Positions 35,121 to 45,826 are shown, counted from the first letter of the stretch. The stretch: 62,985 bases of DNA from Bacillus sanguinis (GCF_018332475.1 NZ_BOQB01000097.1:1-62985); one strand, 5' to 3'. Translations and numbers: made by a program. The notes: a model not told the origin generated them from the letters alone.

Positions 35121-38100
35121 TTATTTAATCTTCGCAAGCACGCTTTCAATCTTATTGTAGTTTACAACTACTCCATCATCTAAATCAAGTGCAATACGTC
35201 GATTTGCAAGTTCAGCCATCTTCTTATCAAAGTCGATTAACTCATCTTGCTGCGCTTTAATTGTCGTTAACTGCTTATTATATCGCTTCTTCATCACAGC
35301 TGTTAAATCCGGATTTACAAGATCTTGTTCTAAACGTTTTTGTTCCTGGTTCAGTTTCTCTTGTAGATTCTGCACATAAGAGAAACGCATTGTCGCTAAT
35401 GTTTCTGGTGTATAACGATGTAAGTAGAACAATGCACGGAAGCCTTTCTTCTTACCTGAATCCGCCATCCAGTAAATTGGACGTTTTTGATAAATCTTGC
35501 AGTGATCATTATAAAACTCATCAAAGAAATAACGACGAAGACGCTCAACAGGCGTTTCATTATTTTTCATTGTAAGTGACTCAGCTAACCAACGAAGGTT
35601 CTCTGCAAGAGTATCTTGTCCAAACATAATAACCAATAATTCTTGTAAACGAGTCACAACATCATCTTCAAAATACTCTGTATCTGTTAATGGAATGATA
35701 CCATCTGAATCAGGTTGGAATTTTTTATACTTACTAGCATCCCATTCCCCACCTGCATATGCTAGGCCTTCTACATCTAGTGAATAACGCCCCATCATGA
35801 GACCGATGCAATATGATAGAAATGACTTTGTATCACGTACACGGTCAGCACGGCGGATTGTTACTTCTTCATCTGGTACTTCTGGTGTTAATTCATCTTG
35901 CAAATCGTATAGTTCAATGAAAATTTTATTTAGTTCTTCTTCTTTTTGTTGAAGTTGGTAGAATTGGTCTTCAGTTTGTTTCTCCCAGCTTGTATAGCAT
36001 TGCTCTAAATTATTAGATCGCCCTTCATAGGTTAATAATGGATTTTTTGTAAAATTCCACGATACTTCAAAGGAATCCCAATCAGCACCGGAGATAGAAA
36101 TACATTCATCAACCATTTTCTCTATCAAAAAACGATGTTTATCCCAATTAGGAATAGGAATATTAGCTATATTTCCAGTTTGGAAATTCAAGGTCGGATT
36201 CATTATTAATAGATAATAATAAGCAATCTTTGTTGTTAGAAGTCCTAATAACAATTTAACTTCATCATTTTTGGGAAACAGGCTAGATCCTCCAACATCA
36301 AAAATAAACCCTTTTGGAGAATAGCGTACCCCAAAAGCAGATGAGCTAATAAAGGACCATGTAATCCCTTCCTGAAAATAGTACGACGGATTATCATGTC
36401 TGTGTCCAGGAAATGTTTTCATCAGTTCTCTTCCATATGCATCATACCGAATGACATATTCTTGATTCCCATACCATTTTCTAAATTTCCCTCCCTTATT
36501 GTAAGGAGCATATTTCTTCATTTGTTTTTTAAAATCCTCAACATTTTCTGCTGCAATCTGAATATCGTTCATTTCCACCTCGAACCATAGACGAAGTACC
36601 TCACTATTTTTCCCCGTAGACATACCATGTTTTGGTCTTGCTATCTCACCCAATTTTGAATTGTTTTCAAATACACTTCGTACATTCTTTGTTATCCAAT
36701 AAGCAATAGGCGAACCAGATAGTTTTTCATATTCTTTACTATTAGCAGTAAAACGATAGTCAACTATAGTATTAATAGACTCTCTTACTTTAATCGGTTG
36801 CATATTTGCACCTTTAAACTCTTCTAATCGAATGTACTCACCTAGTGGAGATTCATTTTGGTTTTGAATTACAAATGTACAAATAGGAACTGTCGCCTCA
36901 GTAAACGCTGAATATTCCAATTGAATTAAACTTGATATACTCTGATTGCTAATGATGTATCTTCTTAAATTTTCATGACTTGAAATGAACATCCATGTAA
37001 ACGGCGTCATTAATCCTGTAAAACCGTTACTCACAATCATTTGACTACATTGATATATAAAGGCTGAATATAAATCTGATTTGTATTCCTTATAATTATC
37101 ATTCATAAACTTCTTTAAAAAAGGATTATATTTATTATGGTACGGTGGATTTGTAACTACCACTTCGTACTGCAAAGCTAGTAAATATCCCTGCTGAAGT
37201 AAAGGAATTAACTTTTCTCTCAGCTCTATTATATAAGCTTCCTCTAACAAATCTGTTGAATCTAAATTAAAAGAATCGATTAACTTAATAGTTTCTCCAT
37301 ATAGAGAGGCCGACCCTTCAGGAGTTATAAGTGAGCCAAATTGTTTTGCATTTTCAAATTGTTCTTGTAAAGAAGTAATCCAACTTACATCTCCTACTTT
37401 TTCAGCTAGAAAAGAGAATGCTTCCTCAGATATTGATTCGCTATCAATAAATTCATGAATATTCACCTTTATATCATTGGCCCTTTTTAAGAAACGGCGA
37501 TATTTTTCTTGCCCTTTCATCATCAGTGCAAAGCTAGCCATTTGTACCGCACGCTTATCAATATCAAGACCATACAAATTCTTTTCAATGATTAATCTTG
37601 AAATATCACGTTCTGAGTACCCTGCTTCTAGATACATATCATATAGTAAATCAAAAGCATATACTAAAATATGACCAGATCCACATGCGGGATCAATTAT
37701 CTTTATTTCTTCCAAAGTTTCAACATCCGGAATAGGTAATTTCTCAGAAGATTTTAGATAGTACTCCCACTCTTTTGCAAGGTCGTTCCCTGGCTTCCAC
37801 TCATCGTACAGTTTGCCTAAAGAGTTCTGTACCATATATTGCACAATCCATTTTGGTGTGAATAATTGAGTAACGACAGGCAGATCTTCTTTTTTCACGG
37901 CATTATTTTTAAGTCCACCAACCCGCTCTTTTTTCTCTGACATATAAAATTGATAAAGCCATCCGATAACCTCAACTTCTTGGAAATCGCCTTCTTCTAA
38001 ATTACTAACCAACCTATTAATCAATGAGTCTGCATGAAGTAAAGATTCCGGTAACAACAGTTCTGTATAATCCGCAACTTTTTCAAATAAGAAATCCATC

Positions 38101-38582
38101 ATTTCATTTAATTCATTACACTGTGCCACTAACAACTTACGAAATGCCTCTTCACGATTCCCTTGCGCTAACAAAGAAGCTACTTCATCTTTATTCACTG
38201 GCAAATCCGTATATTGATACTCCGTTAAAATATCTGGATCAACTTTCCCTTTCAGTTCACTAGAAAGCACACGTACTTTTGATGGAAGATAGTTATGTAC
38301 TTCCATATAACGAATTGCAATCAAACGGTTAAACCACGTATATGCTACTTCCTCAATTACATTATCGTAGCCTTTTGTTTCAACTTCCTTTAACAATTTT
38401 TGAATGCTGTTTTTATAAGCAGCTGGATATTTATTTCCTTTTATTTCTATATAATCCGCACCTGTTACAAGCACCGGAGAGCCCTCGGGAGTGATCCCAA
38501 AGGCTTGTGCTCGTAATGCGATTTGTTCACGAAGTTCGTTGCGGGCATAGACTGCAAATTCTTTTAATACTCTTTTATTCAT
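35121..38582 (-). CDS. pglX: BREX adenine-specific DNA methyltransferase PglX (type 1)
   Basis: An 1153-residue N6-adenine methyltransferase, the usual size for BREX-1 PglX. SAM-binding motif I is DPACGSGHILVYA (297-309) and catalytic motif IV is NPPY (478-481). The ~230 N-terminal helical residues and the long C-terminal target-recognition region (KHGMSTGKN near the TRD start, later YYFQEGITWSFISSSAFGVR) are typical. It marks host DNA so that BREX spares it. AAGGAG precedes ATG. It starts 15 bases after brxC. Confidence 0.94.
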   Translation of the reverse strand: MNKRVLKEFAVYARNELREQIALRAQAFGITPEGSPVLVTGADYIEIKGNKYPAAYKNSIQKLLKEVETKGYDNVIEEVAYTWFNRLIAIRYMEVHNYLPSKVRVLSSELKGKVDPDILTEYQYTDLPVNKDEVASLLAQGNREEAFRKLLVAQCNELNEMMDFLFEKVADYTELLLPESLLHADSLINRLVSNLEEGDFQEVEVIGWLYQFYMSEKKERVGGLKNNAVKKEDLPVVTQLFTPKWIVQYMVQNSLGKLYDEWKPGNDLAKEWEYYLKSSEKLPIPDVETLEEIKIIDPACGSGHILVYAFDLLYDMYLEAGYSERDISRLIIEKNLYGLDIDKRAVQMASFALMMKGQEKYRRFLKRANDIKVNIHEFIDSESISEEAFSFLAEKVGDVSWITSLQEQFENAKQFGSLITPEGSASLYGETIKLIDSFNLDSTDLLEEAYIIELREKLIPLLQQGYLLALQYEVVVTNPPYHNKYNPFLKKFMNDNYKEYKSDLYSAFIYQCSQMIVSNGFTGLMTPFTWMFISSHENLRRYIISNQSISSLIQLEYSAFTEATVPICTFVIQNQNESPLGEYIRLEEFKGANMQPIKVRESINTIVDYRFTANSKEYEKLSGSPIAYWITKNVRSVFENNSKLGEIARPKHGMSTGKNSEVLRLWFEVEMNDIQIAAENVEDFKKQMKKYAPYNKGGKFRKWYGNQEYVIRYDAYGRELMKTFPGHRHDNPSYYFQEGITWSFISSSAFGVRYSPKGFIFDVGGSSLFPKNDEVKLLLGLLTTKIAYYYLLIMNPTLNFQTGNIANIPIPNWDKHRFLIEKMVDECISISGADWDSFEVSWNFTKNPLLTYEGRSNNLEQCYTSWEKQTEDQFYQLQQKEEELNKIFIELYDLQDELTPEVPDEEVTIRRADRVRDTKSFLSYCIGLMMGRYSLDVEGLAYAGGEWDASKYKKFQPDSDGIIPLTDTEYFEDDVVTRLQELLVIMFGQDTLAENLRWLAESLTMKNNETPVERLRRYFFDEFYNDHCKIYQKRPIYWMADSGKKKGFRALFYLHRYTPETLATMRFSYVQNLQEKLNQEQKRLEQDLVNPDLTAVMKKRYNKQLTTIKAQQDELIDFDKKMAELANRRIALDLDDGVVVNYNKIESVLAKIK

Positions 38583-38597
38583 CGTATTTGTTCTCCT

Positions 38598-41500
38598 TTA
38601 TTTTTTAATCCGTACTGTTTTTCCCTGATTTAATTCTTCATTCACTGTATCTTCAAGTTTTTTCAACCATTGTTTTAAACCTTGAATATTTTCTATTTCT
38701 AATTGATCACCTGGTAGTGCAGCTACCACTAATTGCGAGACGCTCATTTCCACAATTTTAATTTGATCAGTACCCTCTGGATCATCTTGGTCATCTACGT
38801 AACTTTTATATAGTTCCTTGACCCTCTCTTCCAAACGATGATAGTCATTATTTGCCATTTGCGTATACGTGTACACACGTGAAATACTTTCAAGGTCTTG
38901 CATTTGCTTAACACGTTTCTGTAATTCAGCTATTTTCTCTTGAACTACTTCTTTAATAGCATCAATATTTTTATATCTTGTTTGTAGGTTTTCCATATCA
39001 CGACGAATCGCTTCCATTTGCTTCAATTGTGTACCAATTTCACGTTGTACAAATTTAGAAAGGCCTTGTTTCAATTGCTCATTCAAAATTGGCAAGTTCG
39101 GAATCTGGTGGTATGGATTATCACTTGTCAAAATAGATACAATACTATTTTTTACTTTTTGCACTTCTACATCATGCTGCGCTACATCTAAATCATCTCG
39201 GCGTTCTTTTAATACGCGTACACTTTCATCAAAATGACGAATTGCATTACCGTTATAGAATGAGTTTAAATGCTGTACATCTTCTAACCATTCTTCTAAA
39301 TCCTCATCAAGTTCAACAAACTCTTCTACAAAGTTTTCTTGTTTTGTAATAGCCAATAAATCTACAATGCTATTTTTAATTTTAGAAAGTACAATTCCAC
39401 CTGGATATGGATATTGTTGGTCTTCACGTTGCTTCGTACGCTGCATATCCTCAATTAGCTCTATGAAATGTTTTTGAATTTGATTGCGAATACTTTTCGC
39501 AACTTCATCATAAGTTTCACCAATATCATAGAAGTTGAACAGTTCACGCATTGTTTCTATAACTTCTTTACGTACACGTGATGGTATACCGATTTGCGCC
39601 TCAATAACAACTTTTTCTCTTTCCGAAGCCTTTGTAATTCGAGCTATAAACTGTGAGTTTGTTGTATCAAAGCTTTCATTTAAATACATCAGCTTAAATT
39701 TTTTATTATAGAGCGCCGCTGCAACCATACCAGCGATATCATTTTCGCTCCATCCATATGGTACATCTTTAAATTTCTCTACTAACAATTTCATAGTAAC
39801 AATTTGTCTACCACGACTTTCCTCTAAGAAACGAACGACCGTATCATAAGCTAAGTGGTTTTCAAATGTTCCATCCAACCTCGCCGGTAGTCCTTTTGTT
39901 GCCCATTCATAGATAGTGTCATTAGCATTTTTCACAGGTACCGGTTCATCAATATAACCTAAATAGCTATACGTATTTCGAACTAAAATCTCAAATGCAC
40001 TTTGTAATTGATTTTCTAATGTACTCTTAAATTCGTAGTCTTGCCCTTGAATAAAGTATTTTGCATTTGTTGCTGCTTCGGCTAATGCTTCTCTTGCTTT
40101 CTTTTCAAATTCGCTAATTTGTTGACGTTTTTCGTCTAATACTCTCTTTTGCTTCTCTGTTAAGCTCGTTGAAATCTTTTTATTAGCAAAGGCTTGAATC
40201 TTTTGTGCATATTCCATTGGCTCAAAGAACTTTTCTGCGTAGTGATCCGGAATATACATAATCATCGTTCCAGAATTTGCATCTGCACGAGCTTGTTCTT
40301 CTGAAACATCGCCTGTATAAACTTGAAGTGTTAATGCATTTGTCTTTCCACCACGGTTGTATGTGTCAAATGCCTTATTAAATTCAAAGTCATGTGTTTT
40401 TTGGTAACGATATGATTTCATCTGTACGATTTCTTCATAGAAAATTCTACCAAGCGCATCTACTACATTTGCTTCGTTTACATGCTCACTTTGAATTTCA
40501 CGGTTAATCTCTTGCTCATCATCGCTTAAGAAAACAAATGTACGATCTGCATTTTCTGCGATCAGCATTTTTTGACGAAGACGGTATAGCGATTGTTTTA
40601 CGTCTTTTTCTAATTCATTTTTAATACAATCTACACTATCTACAAGCAAAGTTGTAATATTTTCAACAGTTGCTTTTACTTCATCAATACCTTTAATCAT
40701 GAATAATACTTTAAGTACTTCTATATCAAATTCAGTAATGCTATCACGCTTACCAGCTTCAATAACCGTAGCTGAAACAGACGTGCTTAAGAAACGTTTT
40801 ACTGTTTCGTAAAACTGTGAGAATCGTGCTAGTTGGTTTGTATCTTCATCTTTCAACTGAATCGCAACTTCTTGGAAAGCATTCAATAACGAGCGTTCCC
40901 CTTGTGATAAATGTGCACCAGCTTCTCCTTGTCGGCGAACTTTATTGAATACACGTTGTAATAATTCTACTTGATATGGAACGAATGGATAAATAGATGC
41001 ATATTCATCCGCTTCTTTAAATCCATTTTGTAGCACTGACTTATCTTTCTCAAACGTCAATGTGTTATTTAAACTTTGGCCAATTTGATCGAAATCAATT
41101 TGTAAGCGATCTGCTGTTGCTGCTGTTTTTTCTAAAAGACGACGTTTAATAACCTCATCTGTATTAGAACTTGTAAGATGAATTTTGGTTGCAAAACGGC
41201 CTTGGATTTTCGAAAATTGCTCTGTCCCTTTAATTTTTGTTACTGCATCGATTTGTTCTTGTGATGTAACAATAACCCAGACTTTACCGTGACAGTGATT
41301 TCCTAAATCTTCTGTTACCGTTTGAAGGTTTAACATTAAATTAGTATCATCACCGATATACTGACCAATTTCATCGACTAAGAATGTAAGACGATATTCC
41401 TCACCTTGATTTTTAACATGTTTAGCAACTAACTTAGCGAAGTCTTCCGAACTCATCTCAAAATTTTTGTTAGAAGCGGATAAGACAGATTCAGCTGTAT

Positions 41501-42164
41501 CCGTTGTGTATCCTAATTGTGTTAATGCCTCAACAAATGATTTTTTCTTAAATAGTAAACGTGCACGGCTATCTACCCATTTCGTACCGTCTATCTCTTC
41601 AAAACGCTCAACAAACTGATTATAAATTCCCTCTTCTGCAAGTTGTCTTTCTAAATTAGCAATCCATGGTGTAGAAGAGTAGCCTAAATATTCGTTAAAC
41701 ACTTTGAAAAATACATCCACTATGGTTGCTTTTTCTTTTTTTCCACCTGCTGATTTAGAATCTACGTTGAATAAAATCGCTTGGCTCTTATAATTTGCAG
41801 ATTGTTGAAGGATATTTAATAACTCTTGATCATCAGTCTTATTCACAAAAAAGTCTACAGCTCGTTTGCCATATACTTTTTCGTTGTTTAATAAATAAGA
41901 TAAAATTTTTAAGAAGTGAGATTTACCTGATCCAAAGAAACCAGAAATCCATACACCCATTTTTGTTGTTTGATTTTCAAAGCTATATGCATAATTTTTG
42001 AAGAAGTATGCCATATTCTCACTAATCTCTTTTGTCATTACGTACTCTTCTAATTCATCTTGGATAACATCTTCATCTCGCTGCCCCGCCTGAACAACTC
42101 CATTAATTTCACGATCAATATCTTTTTTAAATAATTCCTTAATTGTAAAAGAGTCTTGCAACAT
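38598..42164 (-). CDS. brxC: BREX P-loop ATPase BrxC
   Basis: An 1188-residue STAND/AAA-like ATPase. Walker A is GFFGSGKSH (75-83), preceded by the family signature TTKMGVWIS. Walker B is TFLVDEIGQYIGDD. Family features include TSQEQIDAVTKIKGTEQFSK with downstream arginines, and a very long C-terminal coiled coil. BrxC is needed for both methylation and phage exclusion in BREX type 1. AAGGGGAG precedes ATG. It starts 21 bases after brxB in the operon. Confidence 0.94.
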   Translation of the reverse strand: MLQDSFTIKELFKKDIDREINGVVQAGQRDEDVIQDELEEYVMTKEISENMAYFFKNYAYSFENQTTKMGVWISGFFGSGKSHFLKILSYLLNNEKVYGKRAVDFFVNKTDDQELLNILQQSANYKSQAILFNVDSKSAGGKKEKATIVDVFFKVFNEYLGYSSTPWIANLERQLAEEGIYNQFVERFEEIDGTKWVDSRARLLFKKKSFVEALTQLGYTTDTAESVLSASNKNFEMSSEDFAKLVAKHVKNQGEEYRLTFLVDEIGQYIGDDTNLMLNLQTVTEDLGNHCHGKVWVIVTSQEQIDAVTKIKGTEQFSKIQGRFATKIHLTSSNTDEVIKRRLLEKTAATADRLQIDFDQIGQSLNNTLTFEKDKSVLQNGFKEADEYASIYPFVPYQVELLQRVFNKVRRQGEAGAHLSQGERSLLNAFQEVAIQLKDEDTNQLARFSQFYETVKRFLSTSVSATVIEAGKRDSITEFDIEVLKVLFMIKGIDEVKATVENITTLLVDSVDCIKNELEKDVKQSLYRLRQKMLIAENADRTFVFLSDDEQEINREIQSEHVNEANVVDALGRIFYEEIVQMKSYRYQKTHDFEFNKAFDTYNRGGKTNALTLQVYTGDVSEEQARADANSGTMIMYIPDHYAEKFFEPMEYAQKIQAFANKKISTSLTEKQKRVLDEKRQQISEFEKKAREALAEAATNAKYFIQGQDYEFKSTLENQLQSAFEILVRNTYSYLGYIDEPVPVKNANDTIYEWATKGLPARLDGTFENHLAYDTVVRFLEESRGRQIVTMKLLVEKFKDVPYGWSENDIAGMVAAALYNKKFKLMYLNESFDTTNSQFIARITKASEREKVVIEAQIGIPSRVRKEVIETMRELFNFYDIGETYDEVAKSIRNQIQKHFIELIEDMQRTKQREDQQYPYPGGIVLSKIKNSIVDLLAITKQENFVEEFVELDEDLEEWLEDVQHLNSFYNGNAIRHFDESVRVLKERRDDLDVAQHDVEVQKVKNSIVSILTSDNPYHQIPNLPILNEQLKQGLSKFVQREIGTQLKQMEAIRRDMENLQTRYKNIDAIKEVVQEKIAELQKRVKQMQDLESISRVYTYTQMANNDYHRLEERVKELYKSYVDDQDDPEGTDQIKIVEMSVSQLVVAALPGDQLEIENIQGLKQWLKKLEDTVNEELNQGKTVRIKK

Positions 42165-42185
42165 ACATGTTTCTCCCCTTATCTT

Positions 42186-42743
42186 CTATATCGAAAATGC
42201 ACGATAATATCCGTTTGATTCAAAGCGATTAAATAAGCTTAACCCTTGGCCTGTATACTCTCCTGGGTAAAAGATAATAATTGGTGTATTTGTTACTCGT
42301 GCATGTAGTTGATTTAAGAGCTCATGTGTACTTACAAGTTGAAATACACTGCCTACACCTGTAACAAAGACCATTTGCGCATCAGTAGCTTCTTCCCCAA
42401 TACGTTCTACTAATTGTTCTTCTTCTAAAGTTGGAAGAATTGCTTCGAATAATTCTTCTGTTCCTTGCTCTTCTTCAAATTGCTTTAATCCCTCTATACC
42501 ACCAATGTCTTCAAACAAGTCGATGATCATGTCAAATAAATTTAATACTTTTACATTTACTTGCATTTTATCTGCAAAATATTTCACTGAATTTCTAACC
42601 ATCAGTTCATATTCAGGATCATAGTCAAACACAAAATAAGGGACTTCATTTCCAAGTCCACGCATCTTTAAAAAATCCTCTTTTTGAATTTCTTCAAAAA
42701 AACGATCTAATTTCTGTTGAATCATTTCCACATCTATCACCAT
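42186..42743 (-). CDS. brxB: BREX protein BrxB (DUF1788)
   Basis: A 185-residue protein matching the BrxB/DUF1788 family: VPYFVFDYDPEYELMVRNSV, VKVLNLFDMIIDLFEDIGGI and VFVTGVGSVFQLVSTHELLN, then TPIIIFYPGEYTGQGLSLFN near the end. BrxB is a small core component required for BREX activity with unknown biochemical role. The start codon shares one base with the brxA stop codon, so translation is coupled. Confidence 0.93.
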   Translation of the reverse strand: MVIDVEMIQQKLDRFFEEIQKEDFLKMRGLGNEVPYFVFDYDPEYELMVRNSVKYFADKMQVNVKVLNLFDMIIDLFEDIGGIEGLKQFEEEQGTEELFEAILPTLEEEQLVERIGEEATDAQMVFVTGVGSVFQLVSTHELLNQLHARVTNTPIIIFYPGEYTGQGLSLFNRFESNGYYRAFSI

Positions 42744-43339
42744 CAGTCATTTAATGTAAGAATAAGTAAGTCACTATATTCAGGATTATTTTCTACGTAT
42801 TCTCGTAACTCTTTACTTAGTGGAATCGATTTGATTTCATACTCATTTCCTTTTTTCACAAGGAGCTCTCCATCCACTAAGATCTTTAATGTAACTTGCT
42901 TTAACTTATACTTTGTTTGGTCCGTCCATTTTCGAACTTCTTCATACTGTTGACCTTTTTCTTCAAAAAAGGTCATAACATTACCTTCTGTTACCGTATT
43001 CTTAAACCGTTTTAAGTTATAGTGTATTACTTCTAATACAAAATCACGTGGAAACTTAAAATGCTTTAAAAATGCATATAACAAAATGGCATTATTATCA
43101 GAACGTGAGCCATTTACTAACATTTCACGCAATGTATCATCCAACTTTTCCGCTCTTCTATACACACGTGGAAAAATATCTTTCATTGCTGCTTCACTTC
43201 GGCAATGAAAGATATTTTCCTCAAAAACTTTATCTTTAATAGCTTGCTTTGACATCCCCTTTAATTGTAGGTCTGCCATTATCTTCATTTCATTACGGTA
43301 TAAATGTTCGGCTGTAAAACCACCAGAATATACTTTCAT
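42743..43339 (-). CDS. brxA: BREX protein BrxA (DUF1819)
   Basis: A 198-residue protein of the DUF1819/BrxA family, related in fold to the RNA-binding antitermination protein NusB. Recognisable stretches are YSGGFTAEHLYRNEMKIMAD near the start, RSDNNAILLYAFLKHFKFPR, and the winged-helix-like end. BrxA proteins bind DNA. It starts 24 bases after the HelD-like gene, so transcription probably begins upstream of that gene. Confidence 0.92.
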   Translation of the reverse strand: MKVYSGGFTAEHLYRNEMKIMADLQLKGMSKQAIKDKVFEENIFHCRSEAAMKDIFPRVYRRAEKLDDTLREMLVNGSRSDNNAILLYAFLKHFKFPRDFVLEVIHYNLKRFKNTVTEGNVMTFFEEKGQQYEEVRKWTDQTKYKLKQVTLKILVDGELLVKKGNEYEIKSIPLSKELREYVENNPEYSDLLILTLND

Positions 43340-43363
43340 TTCTATATCACAACCTTTTAATTT

Positions 43364-45826
43364 CTAGTCCTGTAGCTTCTTCTTTAATTCTGCCCAACGA
43401 TGCCATACTTTCAACCATGCATAAAAGTCATAGTAGCGTTCACGATCTTCTTCAAATGCTTCCATAACTACCTCTTCTTCCTCATCGTCAAACAATCGTA
43501 GTGTATCTTCTTGTTCTACTACTTTCATCTTTTCCACTTGTGGTTCGATGTTTGGATTAGAAATGTCTGTGATTAACCAGTCTTCAAAAGATTTTCTCGG
43601 TTTTGGAGGTGCATTTGGATCACGATCCTCCAATAACGGTGATATGTTACCACGATAAAACATATGCAAATCATGGTGGGCACGCGTAATGGACATATAT
43701 AACATTTTAGCGTGTAAAGTCTCATCTTTAAAGGTTGTTTTACTTACATCATGTATAATTACTGCATCAAATTCTAATCCCTTTACTAAATACGATGGAA
43801 TAATAACAATTTTTTCATGTAATTCTTGTCTTCCTTCTGAAATTACTTGAATACTATTGACTCCTCGTCTTTCCAATTCATCATAAGTGTCAATAGCTGC
43901 CTGTTTTGTATCTGTTAAAATAGCAACTGTTTTATGTCCTTTCCCATCAAACTCTTGAATAGAACGTACAATTTCATCATATAGCTCTCCAGCACTTTCC
44001 ACATTTTGAATAGCAGGTACAGCCCCTGGACGGTTTACCGGGATTACAAGCGGAAAATCATAGTTACTATTTAGCAACACACGATTTGCCATATCCATTA
44101 CTTGTCTTGTAGAACGGTAACTCGTTTGCAGGTGAAGACGTTTGTATTCTTTTTCCTTAAATACGTAAGATTCGATTTCTTCCCAACGATCTAAACCATA
44201 GAACGAGAAGATCCCTTGTCCAATATCACCTAAAATCGTCATTGATTTCGCATAATCTTTCATAATTGCAAGTTGGAATGGACTATAATCTTGTGCTTCA
44301 TCAATAAAAATATGCTCATATTCTAATTTTTTTCCATTAATTTTTGCATCTAAATAAATAAGCGGTGCAATATCTTCATATGTAAATTTTTCTTGCTTTA
44401 CTTGTCTTCCGTTTTTCAGAAGCAAACTAAGTAGCTCTTGTTCTATACCTTTATGGAATGTATCAAATACTTTCTTCTGGAAAATAGATTTATACATAAG
44501 TATTGCAGAAATATGTTGCATCTTCTTCACATATAACTCAATTTCACTTTTCATTTTTTCTCGGAATACTTTCTCACGTAATTCCTTCGCTTTTTCCAAT
44601 GCTTCATAAATTTCTTTACGCTCTTCTCCTTCTGGAAGCGTAATAATCCACTTCTGATATGCATCTTCAAACTCATCTTCAATTTGCTTTATTTTCTTCT
44701 TAGTCTCTCCTATGCTCCAACTTGTAATGAAATCTTTTACTTTTTTCATACGAACATTTAACGGCAAATGTTCTTTCGTTTGATAGAAATTATGAATTTC
44801 ATCTTTTTGAAGCATAACATCTGATCCAATAATAATACTACCATGCGGAATCATTGTACTCCCAATATACTCAACAAAGTCATCTAATAACTTTTTAAAG
44901 CGAAGAGATCCTTTATATTTTGAAACCTTTATAAGATCTTCTTTATTAGAAGAAGCATAGACATTTACATAATGGTCATGCAATTCTGGAATGCTGTTTA
45001 CATCCGTAAAATAAGTCGATGCCCAGTCATAGAATGTACGTTGTTCAATACCGTCTACTTCAATTTCAGGAACAATATCTTTAATGTAGGATAAGAAAAT
45101 TTCATTCGGTGCCAAAATCAAAACATCTTGTGGCTTCACTTGTTCATGATATTGATATAGAAGATAAGAAATACGATGAAGGGCAATTGTAGATTTCCCA
45201 CTTCCCGCGGCCCCTTGAACAATAATAGTGTCTTTTAACGGTAAACGAATAATCTCATCTTGCTCCGCCTGAATACTCGAAACAATATCTCGTAATTGAT
45301 GAGATTCACCTGTATTAGACAAAATTTCATTCAAATAATCATCCATATATTTTACTTGCTGACCGTCTTCCTCTTCCACAATTCCACTTTGACCAATTTC
45401 ATTTACGCTATTAATCGTTCCATCTTGAATAATAATACCGCGCTTACCAAGAATTTGAACAAATTGACTTTGATCATTTCCAATAGAAAAACGAGATTGC
45501 ACGCCTTGGTAAGCGTTGTAAAGCTTACCTAAATCCGTACGCCAATCTACAACAACAAGCTCCCCATCATCATCAATACCTTTTTTTCCTATGTAAATAG
45601 TCTCTTCACCATAGTCATCTTCAAAATCCAACCTACCAAAATACGGACTTTTTCGAGCCTCATTTAACTTCTTTATTTGCTTATGTTTTATTTCTTGTAA
45701 ACTAGCTTCAACCTGAGATGTTACTTCCTTCTTCATCTCATCTTCTGTTTGGTCTAACAAACTATCTATTACTTTTACCGTTTTATCTAAATACTTTTGT
45801 TCTTCAGTTATAAGAGTAGTATTCAT
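43364..45826 (-). CDS. HelD/UvrD-like SF1 ATPase leading the BREX operon (820 aa)
   Basis: An SF1 motor like HelD, the RNA-polymerase recycling factor. The N-terminal antiparallel coiled coil (residues 5-60) precedes the SPYFGRLDF segment and a Walker A GAAGSGKST (205-213). Later motifs are IFIDEAQDYSPFQ, ILGDIGQGIF, TSYRSTRQV, LVKGLEFDAVIIHD and MLYMSITRAHHDL. AGGTGA precedes ATG by several bases. The motif at 45985-46003 lies upstream. Housekeeping helD is normally elsewhere, so this is probably an additional copy serving the BREX operon, or a DNA helicase with the same fold. Confidence 0.8.
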   Translation of the reverse strand: MNTTLITEEQKYLDKTVKVIDSLLDQTEDEMKKEVTSQVEASLQEIKHKQIKKLNEARKSPYFGRLDFEDDYGEETIYIGKKGIDDDGELVVVDWRTDLGKLYNAYQGVQSRFSIGNDQSQFVQILGKRGIIIQDGTINSVNEIGQSGIVEEEDGQQVKYMDDYLNEILSNTGESHQLRDIVSSIQAEQDEIIRLPLKDTIIVQGAAGSGKSTIALHRISYLLYQYHEQVKPQDVLILAPNEIFLSYIKDIVPEIEVDGIEQRTFYDWASTYFTDVNSIPELHDHYVNVYASSNKEDLIKVSKYKGSLRFKKLLDDFVEYIGSTMIPHGSIIIGSDVMLQKDEIHNFYQTKEHLPLNVRMKKVKDFITSWSIGETKKKIKQIEDEFEDAYQKWIITLPEGEERKEIYEALEKAKELREKVFREKMKSEIELYVKKMQHISAILMYKSIFQKKVFDTFHKGIEQELLSLLLKNGRQVKQEKFTYEDIAPLIYLDAKINGKKLEYEHIFIDEAQDYSPFQLAIMKDYAKSMTILGDIGQGIFSFYGLDRWEEIESYVFKEKEYKRLHLQTSYRSTRQVMDMANRVLLNSNYDFPLVIPVNRPGAVPAIQNVESAGELYDEIVRSIQEFDGKGHKTVAILTDTKQAAIDTYDELERRGVNSIQVISEGRQELHEKIVIIPSYLVKGLEFDAVIIHDVSKTTFKDETLHAKMLYMSITRAHHDLHMFYRGNISPLLEDRDPNAPPKPRKSFEDWLITDISNPNIEPQVEKMKVVEQEDTLRLFDDEEEEVVMEAFEEDRERYYDFYAWLKVWHRWAELKKKLQD

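Noticed and set aside
29180-43339. Complete DISARM system
   Set aside because: The SNF2 helicase resembles DrmD, but no DrmA, DrmB, DrmC or DrmMI-type gene is present, while the BREX core is complete apart from brxL.
43364-45826. Gabija- or Zorya-type helicase subunit
   Set aside because: The motif set and N-terminal coiled coil match HelD-like proteins, and no GajA or ZorA/B-like partner is adjacent.
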